This document shows, in pieces, positions 1 through 4,324 of a stretch of DNA of 6,830 nucleotides. Each line of letters starts with the position of its first letter. The stretch's first letter is position 1. The notes under the pieces are model-generated. The model had not been told where the DNA came from. It saw nothing but the letters and a program-made list of their open reading frames with translations, and made no database searches. Both the position numbers and the translations under genes were made by a program. The stretch is taken from the NCBI GenBank assembly GCA_964553405.1, contig CAZKLS010000134.1:1-6830 (forward strand). Reading direction: 5' to 3'. Source of the DNA: DATIRA01 sp964553405 (GTDB lineage: Bacteria; Pseudomonadota; Gammaproteobacteria; Steroidobacterales; Steroidobacteraceae).

Positions 1-845
1 GTGTGCAGCTCGTCGATGAACAGGATCACGCGCCCTTCCTGCTTGGCGAGGTCGTTCAGCACGGCCTTCAGCCGCTCCTCGAATTCGCCGCGGAACTTGG
101 CCCCCGCGATCAGGGCGCCCATGTCGAGCGCGAGGATCCGCTTGTCGCGCAGGCCCTCGGGCACCTCGCCGTTGACGATGCGCTGGGCGAGTCCCTCGAC
201 GATGGCCGTCTTGCCGACCCCGGGCTCGCCGATCAGCACCGGGTTGTTCTTGGTGCGACGCTGCAGCACCTGGATCGTGCGTCGTATCTCGTCGTCGCGG
301 CCGATGACCGGGTCGAGCTTGCCCTGCTCGGCACGCTCGGTCAGGTCGATCGTGTACTTCTCGAGCGCCTGGCGCTGCTCCTCGGCATTCGGGTCGGTCA
401 CCTTCTCGCCACCCCTCACCTCGTCGATGGCCTTCTCCAGCGCGCCCTTCACCAGCCCGCAGTCGCGCAGCATCGTGCCGAGCGGGCCCTTGTCCTCGGC
501 CGCGGCCAGCACGAACAACTCGCTGGAGATGTACTGGTCGCCCCGCTTCTGGGCCAGCTTGTCGGTCACGTTAAGCAGCTTGGCCAGTTCGTTCGAGACG
601 TGGACCTCCCCGCCGGTGCCCTCGACCTTGGGAAGCCGGTCGAGTTCGCGACCCAGCTGGGAGCGAAGCAGGTTCACGTTGACGCCGGCCTTGTCGAGCA
701 GCGGGCGAACCGTTCCGCCGTCCTGGTCGAGCAGCGCCAGCATCAGGTGCGCCGGCTCGATGAACTGGTTGTCGCGCCCGACGGCCATGGACTGGGCATC
801 GGCAAGGGCCATCTGGAATTTGCTGGTCAGCTTGTCCATACGCAT
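1..845 (-). CDS. clpB: ATP-dependent disaggregase ClpB, N-terminal part (gene continues past left edge)
   Basis: ClpB is the cytoplasmic Hsp100 AAA+ chaperone that, with DnaK/DnaJ/GrpE, pulls polypeptides out of heat-induced aggregates through a hexameric pore. The window holds the first 281 complete codons; the 3' end lies beyond base 1. The start is the ATG at 845-843 (MRMDKLTSKFQ), which matches the usual ClpB N-terminus; a second ATG two codons later is less likely. The double Clp-N domain spans about residues 1-145 and NBD1 begins near 158 (KYTIDLTERAEQGKLDPVIG). Walker A GEPGVGKT is at residues 206-213 and Walker B VILFIDE at 273-279, so E279 has the same number as the E. coli catalytic glutamate. 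A modest Shine-Dalgarno (GGAG, 859-856) sits 10 nt before the start. No frameshift is visible. Identification is very secure; the second AAA+ ring cannot be assessed here. Confidence 0.98.
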   Translation of the reverse strand, partial: MRMDKLTSKFQMALADAQSMAVGRDNQFIEPAHLMLALLDQDGGTVRPLLDKAGVNVNLLRSQLGRELDRLPKVEGTGGEVHVSNELAKLLNVTDKLAQKRGDQYISSELFVLAAAEDKGPLGTMLRDCGLVKGALEKAIDEVRGGEKVTDPNAEEQRQALEKYTIDLTERAEQGKLDPVIGRDDEIRRTIQVLQRRTKNNPVLIGEPGVGKTAIVEGLAQRIVNGEVPEGLRDKRILALDMGALIAGAKFRGEFEERLKAVLNDLAKQEGRVILFIDELH

Positions 846-882
846 GGGTCAAGGACTCCGGGGAGCGGCTGGGATGTCCCCT

Positions 883-911
883 AGGTTGGGGCGGATCCCG
901 CGAAGGTCAAG
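883..911 (-). promoter_or_regulatory. Candidate sigma-32 (RpoH) heat-shock promoter of clpB
   Basis: Read on the minus strand, CTTGACC (911-905) is followed after 13 nt by CCCCAACCT (891-883). The sigma-32 consensus is roughly CTTGAAA, 11-16 nt, CCCCATNT, so the -35 matches at 5 of 7 positions and the CCCCA core of the -10 is intact. Transcription would start near 876, giving a leader of about 30 nt to the clpB ATG at 845. There is no credible sigma-70 -10 at the matching distance from TTGACC (AACCTA). clpB is a classical heat-shock gene, which agrees. The call rests on motif and position only. Confidence 0.65.
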
Positions 912-918
912 GTTCCGG

Positions 919-935
919 CGGCCGTGCCGAGGCCG
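919..935 (-). other. Small GC hairpin after the ZIP gene
   Basis: An inverted repeat of 5 bp (CGGCC / GGCCG) with a 7-nt loop lies 6 bases beyond the ZIP stop codon and just upstream of the clpB -35 box. All pairs are G-C. No T-tract follows on the minus strand, so it is not a canonical intrinsic terminator; it could weakly attenuate read-through into clpB or be chance in GC-rich DNA. Confidence 0.25.
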
Positions 936-941
936 GCCCCT

Positions 942-1721
942 TCAGTGCATCTGCTGGTGCGTCAGGTAGATCACCGCGACGCCGAGGCCGATCAGCAGCA
1001 GTTGCTCGAGGCCGGCCTTCAGGTCCACCCGCCGGTGCAGCCCCGGGATCAGGTCGGCGACGGCGACGTAGATGAAGCTCGCGGCGGCGAACGCCAGCGC
1101 ATAGGGCAGCGCCTCGAGCGCATTGCCGAGCGCGAAGTAGGCCAGCACGCCGCCGACGACGGAGGCGAGGCTGGAAAGCAGGTTCAGCGCGAGGGCCCGG
1201 AGTCTCGAAAAGCCACCGTTCAGCAGGATCGCGAGGTCGCCGACCTCCTGGGGGATCTCGTGGGCCACGACGGCGAGCGCGGTAACGACGCCGAGCTTCA
1301 CGTCGGTGAGCATCGCAGCGGCGATAAGCACGCCGTCGAGCAGGTTGTGCACGCTGTCGCCAGCCAGGATCAGCCAGGCGGAGGCCGCGTCACGTGCGTC
1401 GTGTCCCGGCGAGTGGGCCTCGCAGGGATCGTCGTGGCAGTGGCGCCAGAGCACGAATTTCTCGAGCACGAAGAACGTGAGGATGCCGAGCAGCAGCGCG
1501 AGCCCCACCCGGTGGCTGCCGCCCGGGCCGGCCGCGTCGAGCGCGTGCGGCACCAGGCCGAGGAAGGCGGCCGCGAGCAGCGTGCCGGTCGCGAAGCTCA
1601 CAAGATGAGGCAGCAAGGTGCCCCGCCGGGCGGGATCGAGGACCAGCACCACGGCGGCCGCAAGCGCGCTCAGCACACCCCCGAGCACGGTGAAGGCGAC
1701 GATCAGGGCGAGCGTGGACAC
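942..1721 (-). CDS. ZIP-family divalent metal (zinc/iron) transporter
   Basis: A 259-residue inner-membrane protein of the ZIP family, which moves Zn2+ (sometimes Fe2+ or Mn2+) into the cytoplasm. About eight hydrophobic segments are visible, starting with residues 3-28. The binuclear metal-site motifs are present: HNLLDG in TM4 (H125, N126, D129) and HEIPQEVGD in TM5 (H154, E155, E159). A His/Cys/acid-rich loop follows TM3 (RHCHDDPCEAHSPGH, residues 93-107), as is typical of the variable ZIP loop. The start is GTG (1721-1719): an in-frame TGA lies five codons upstream at 1736-1734, so no earlier start exists. The gene begins 32 bp after pgeF, in the same direction, and is probably co-transcribed with rluD-pgeF. 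In E. coli pgeF is followed directly by clpB, so this gene is an addition to that order. The family call is secure; the metal is not deducible, so no symbol is given. Confidence 0.93.
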   Translation of the reverse strand: MSTLALIVAFTVLGGVLSALAAAVVLVLDPARRGTLLPHLVSFATGTLLAAAFLGLVPHALDAAGPGGSHRVGLALLLGILTFFVLEKFVLWRHCHDDPCEAHSPGHDARDAASAWLILAGDSVHNLLDGVLIAAAMLTDVKLGVVTALAVVAHEIPQEVGDLAILLNGGFSRLRALALNLLSSLASVVGGVLAYFALGNALEALPYALAFAAASFIYVAVADLIPGLHRRVDLKAGLEQLLLIGLGVAVIYLTHQQMH

Positions 1722-1730
1722 GCAGCCGGG

Positions 1731-1736
1731 TCCTCA
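1731..1736 (-). promoter_or_regulatory. Ribosome binding site TGAGGA fixing the GTG start of the ZIP gene
   Basis: TGAGGA read on the minus strand (1736-1731) lies 9 nt before the GTG at 1721. Its first three bases are also the in-frame TGA that blocks any upstream start. This supports GTG as the true initiator. Confidence 0.65.
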
Positions 1737-1753
1737 GGGTCGGGCGACGAAGG

Positions 1754-2506
1754 TTAGCACGCTGTCGGGGCCAGCCAGGCCAGCGTCGCCATGCGGCCCG
1801 TGTCGCGGTCCCGACGAAACGAGAAGAACCGGTCGGGCTCCCCGTGGGTGCACCAGCCACCGCCGTGGACCTCGCCGACGCCGGCGTGGTTGAGCGCGGT
1901 CCGGGCGAGCCGATACAGGTCCGCCTGCAGTCGGCCGCGCAGGTTCGGTTCGAAGCAGTCCGCGAAATCCCGCGACCTCGCCACGAACGCCTCCCGGACT
2001 TCCAGTCCGACCTCGAACGCCGCAGCGGAGATCGCCGGCCCCAGCCAGGCGAGCAGCTCCGCTGGCGGGCAAAGCATGGCGCGTACGGTCTGCTCGAGCA
2101 CGCCCGCGGCCAGGCCTCGCCAGCCCGCGTGCGCGACCGCCACGCGCGTGCCCTGCCGGTCCCTGAGCACGACCGGCAGGCAGTCCGCCGTCATGACCAC
2201 GCAGACCGGGCCCGACTCGAAGGCCACCGCGGCATCCGCGCGCGGGGTGCCACCGCTCGCGTCGTTGACGACGACATCCGACCCGTGCACCTGCTCGAGC
2301 CACATCGGCTCGTCCGGCAACGCGAATGCCGACGCGACCCGATGCCGGTTCTCGGCGACGCAGGCGGCCTGGTCGCCGACGTGGGCGGCCAGGTTCAGCG
2401 ATCGGTAGGCACCCCGGCTCACTCCGCCGGTGCGCAGCGTCGAGCGCACCTGCACGCGCGATGCATCCCATTGCGGCGCGAGCCAGGCAATTTCGTCCAT
2501 GCTCAT
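1754..2506 (-). CDS. pgeF: Peptidoglycan editing factor PgeF (YfiH/YlmD, laccase-domain family)
   Basis: A 250-residue cytoplasmic protein close to the 243 residues of E. coli YfiH. In E. coli PgeF keeps peptidoglycan composition correct by removing precursors with L-Ser wrongly placed at the L-Ala position; relatives such as YlmD and FAMIN act on purine nucleosides. Family motifs are all present: EQVHGSD (H74), TADCLPVVL (C109), AHAGWRG (H126), GPAIS near 157-161, FEVG at 164-167, and the C-terminal CTHGEPDRFFSFRRD (219-233) and TGRMA. H74, C109 and H126 correspond to the conserved metal site. The ATG at 2506 overlaps the rluD stop as ATGA, implying translational coupling; a second ATG two codons later (2500) is possible. 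No strong Shine-Dalgarno is seen, which fits coupling. Older names such as polyphenol oxidase or multicopper laccase are misleading. Confidence 0.95.
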   Translation of the reverse strand: MSMDEIAWLAPQWDASRVQVRSTLRTGGVSRGAYRSLNLAAHVGDQAACVAENRHRVASAFALPDEPMWLEQVHGSDVVVNDASGGTPRADAAVAFESGPVCVVMTADCLPVVLRDRQGTRVAVAHAGWRGLAAGVLEQTVRAMLCPPAELLAWLGPAISAAAFEVGLEVREAFVARSRDFADCFEPNLRGRLQADLYRLARTALNHAGVGEVHGGGWCTHGEPDRFFSFRRDRDTGRMATLAWLAPTAC

Positions 2507-3462
2507 GTCGCAGCGGCATCCCGGGCCAGGATCTCGAGCAAGTTCACCATGTCCTGCGGCAGCGGTGCCGACACCTCGAGGGTCTCATCCTCGACCGGGT
2601 GAGGCAGCGACAGCCGGGCCGCGTGCAGGGCCTGCCGCGGAAACTCACGCAGCGCCACGCGCAGTTCCTCGGTCGCGCCGCCCGGCAGCGCCAGGCGGCC
2701 GCCGTACACCCGGTCACCCACCAGTGGATAGCCTGCGTGGGCGAGGTGCACGCGGATCTGGTGCGTGCGGCCCGTCTCCAGCTGCACCCGGACGTGGGTG
2801 TGGGCCCGGAACCGGCGAATTACCCGGTAATGCGTGACGGCCTCGCGGCCATCCTCGCGCACCGCCATCCGGACGCGGTCCACCGGATGCCGGTCTATCG
2901 GTGCGTCCACCGTGCCGCCGCCCGTCATCACGCCGCGGCAGATCGCCTCGTACTCGCGGTGTATTTCCCGCTCCGCGAGCATCCGCACCAGCGCCGTGTG
3001 CGCCGGCAGCGTTCGCGCCACCAGCAGCAGGCCGCTCGTGTCCTTGTCCAGCCGGTGCACGATGCCGGAGCGAGGCAGCGCCGCGAGCCGCGGGTCGAGC
3101 GCGAGCAGAGCGTTCTGCAGCGTGCTGTTTGGATTCCCTGCGCCGGGGTGCACGACCAGTCCGGCCGGCTTGTTTACGACGAGGACGTGCGGGTCCTGGT
3201 GGACGATATCGAGCGGGATCGGCTGTGCCTCGACCCGCGTCTCCTCGTCCAGCGTGGCACGCAACTCGATGGACTCGCCGCCCTGGACCTTGTCCCGCGG
3301 CCGCCATCGCTGCCCGTCGACACGGATCTCGCCGGACTCGATCCACTGCTTGAGCCGGCTGCGCGAATAATCCCCAAGCACGGTCGCGAGCGCCTGGTCC
3401 AGCCGCTGGCCGGCCAGTTCCCCGGGAATCTCGACATCCAGCTGGATCGTGGAACTCGTCAT
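2503..3462 (-). CDS. rluD: 23S rRNA pseudouridine synthase RluD (positions 1911/1915/1917)
   Basis: A 319-residue RluA-family enzyme (E. coli RluD is 326 residues) that converts uridines in helix 69 of 23S rRNA to pseudouridine, a late step in 50S assembly. An S4 RNA-binding domain covers about residues 14-75 (GQRLDQAL, SRSRLKQWI, GEIRVDGQ). The catalytic domain begins near 84, with VNKPAGLVVHPGAGN (96-110) and the active-site motif HRLDKDTSGLLL (136-147). The catalytic aspartate is D139, the same number as in E. coli RluD. RTHQIRVHL and GYPLVGDRVYGG follow as expected, and no key residue is missing. The start is ATG 3462-3460 (MTSSTIQLDV). No clear Shine-Dalgarno precedes it. It heads the leftward group, overlaps pgeF by 4 bp and faces away from bamD. 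Confidence 0.97.
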   Translation of the reverse strand: MTSSTIQLDVEIPGELAGQRLDQALATVLGDYSRSRLKQWIESGEIRVDGQRWRPRDKVQGGESIELRATLDEETRVEAQPIPLDIVHQDPHVLVVNKPAGLVVHPGAGNPNSTLQNALLALDPRLAALPRSGIVHRLDKDTSGLLLVARTLPAHTALVRMLAEREIHREYEAICRGVMTGGGTVDAPIDRHPVDRVRMAVREDGREAVTHYRVIRRFRAHTHVRVQLETGRTHQIRVHLAHAGYPLVGDRVYGGRLALPGGATEELRVALREFPRQALHAARLSLPHPVEDETLEVSAPLPQDMVNLLEILARDAAAT

Positions 3463-3478
3463 GCGGGCGACATTCTAT
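3451..3478 (+). promoter_or_regulatory. Candidate sigma-E-like promoter of bamD, inside the start of rluD
   Basis: GGAACTC (3451-3457) is followed after 16 nt by TCTAT (3474-3478). Sigma-E promoters resemble GGAACTT, about 15-16 nt, TCNNA, so the -35 matches at 6 of 7 positions and the -10 is partial. Transcription would start near 3485, about 33 nt before the bamD ATG. bamD (yfiO) belongs to the envelope-stress regulon in enterobacteria, which supports the idea. The -35 bases also encode residues 2-4 of rluD on the other strand, so a chance match is possible. Confidence 0.45.
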
Positions 3479-3484
3479 ATACTT
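3474..3484. promoter_or_regulatory. AT-rich bidirectional promoter core between rluD and bamD
   Basis: TCTATATACTT contains the palindrome TATATA (3476-3481). Plus-strand TATACT (3478-3483) matches the sigma-70 -10 consensus at 5 of 6 positions for bamD; on the minus strand TATAGA offers a -10 for rluD about 15 nt before its ATG. Neither direction has a good TTGACA-like -35 at 17 nt. It is the clear AT-rich patch in an otherwise GC-rich window and the only non-coding DNA (3463-3517) between the divergent genes. Confidence 0.45.
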
Positions 3485-3517
3485 CACGCCTCCGTCCTCG
3501 CTGCCCCGTTACAGTCC

Positions 3518-4324
3518 ATGCGCCTGCCTGCCCCGCCTGCCCGGCTGCTGATCTTCACGCTGCTCGCGGCGGCTGCCGCCAGCGGCTGCCAAAGCCGGGG
3601 CGACAGCGTCGCAGCGGTAAAGGGCAGCCCGGAGTTCATCTACCAGGAGGCGCGCAAGGCGCTCAGGAGCAACGATTACGGCGCGGCCATCAGCCGTCTC
3701 GAGGCCCTGGAGGCGAGATATCCGTTCAGCGAAGGGGCCAAGCAGGGCCAGCTCGACCTGCTCTACGCCTACTACAAGAACCGCGAGACGGAGTCGGCGA
3801 TCGACCAGGCCGACCAGTTCATTCGCGAGAACCCCACGCATCCGAGGGTGGACTACGCGTACTACATCCGCGGCCTGGTGTACTTCGAGGGCGGCGCGAA
3901 CCTCCTCGAGCGCACATTCAAGGCCGACATCAGCAAGCGGCCGCCGCAAGACGCACGCAGCTCCTTCCAGTCATTCCAGACGCTGGTGCAGAGCTACCCT
4001 AAGAGCCCGTACGCCGCCGATGCCCGGCAACGCATGGTGTACCTGCGCAACCGCCTCGCGGAATACGAGATCCGCGTCGCACGCTACTACATGCAACGCG
4101 GCGCCTACGTGGGCGCGGCGAACCGCGCCCGTTCGGTCATCGAAACCTACGACGGTGCCCCGGCAGTGATCGAGGCCCTCGAGATCATGGCGGCGGCCTA
4201 CCGCGAACTCGGCATGGACAAGCTCGCCGAGCAGACCGATGCGGTCCGCCAGGCGAACATCTCTCCGGACGATGCCAGACAGCGCCGGGAGGAATCCGAT
4301 TCCTGGTGGCGGTTCTGGAACTGA
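3518..4324 (+). CDS. bamD: Outer-membrane protein assembly factor BamD (lipoprotein, TPR)
   Basis: BamD (YfiO/ComL) is the essential lipoprotein partner of BamA in the BAM complex, which folds beta-barrel proteins into the outer membrane from the periplasmic side. The product is 268 residues from the ATG at 3518 (E. coli 245). A lipoprotein signal is visible: R9 before the hydrophobic stretch 10-21, then lipobox ASGC with C24 as the lipidated residue. Tetratricopeptide-type helices fill about 37-245, with family landmarks LEALEARYPF (61-70), LDLLYAYYKN (79-88), NPTHPRVDYAYYIRGL (105-120), YPKSPYAADA (160-169) and YYMQRGAY (190-197). The C-terminal tail ends in the aromatic WWRFWN. In-frame ATGs at 3449 and 3461 were rejected: they lie in or at the rluD start, put a non-signal segment before the lipobox, and fall upstream of the likely transcription start. 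The Shine-Dalgarno is poor. Confidence 0.96.
   Translation: MRLPAPPARLLIFTLLAAAAASGCQSRGDSVAAVKGSPEFIYQEARKALRSNDYGAAISRLEALEARYPFSEGAKQGQLDLLYAYYKNRETESAIDQADQFIRENPTHPRVDYAYYIRGLVYFEGGANLLERTFKADISKRPPQDARSSFQSFQTLVQSYPKSPYAADARQRMVYLRNRLAEYEIRVARYYMQRGAYVGAANRARSVIETYDGAPAVIEALEIMAAAYRELGMDKLAEQTDAVRQANISPDDARQRREESDSWWRFWN
4287..4293 (+). promoter_or_regulatory. Ribosome binding site GGGAGGA for the downstream oxidoreductase, inside bamD
   Basis: GGGAGGA, a strong Shine-Dalgarno, lies within the last codons of bamD, 12 nt before the GTG at 4306. The spacing is a little long for GTG; a CTG at 4303 would be at 9 nt. Its position in bamD indicates re-initiation or coupled translation. Confidence 0.6.

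Noticed and set aside
919..935. Intrinsic terminator between the ZIP gene and clpB
   Set aside because: The stem is only 5 bp and no T-tract follows on the minus strand, so it is listed only as a low-confidence hairpin.
1..969. Plus-strand open frames of 322 and 293 codons at the left edge
   Set aside because: They are antisense to clpB, whose Walker A, Walker B and N-domain sequence are clear on the minus strand.
924..1757. 277-codon plus-strand frame opposite the ZIP gene
   Set aside because: Gln/Glu/Arg-rich antisense reading of hydrophobic membrane-segment codons; the ZIP motifs on the minus strand explain this DNA.
3449..3517. Upstream ATGs (3449, 3461) as the bamD start
   Set aside because: They would add 19-23 residues before the lipoprotein signal and lie within or at the rluD start, upstream of the likely promoter core. 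ATG 3518 gives a normal signal peptide ending at C24.
2326..4002. 558-codon open frame on the plus strand
   Set aside because: It crosses pgeF, rluD, the divergent promoter and bamD in the wrong frame or strand, and has no recognisable domain.
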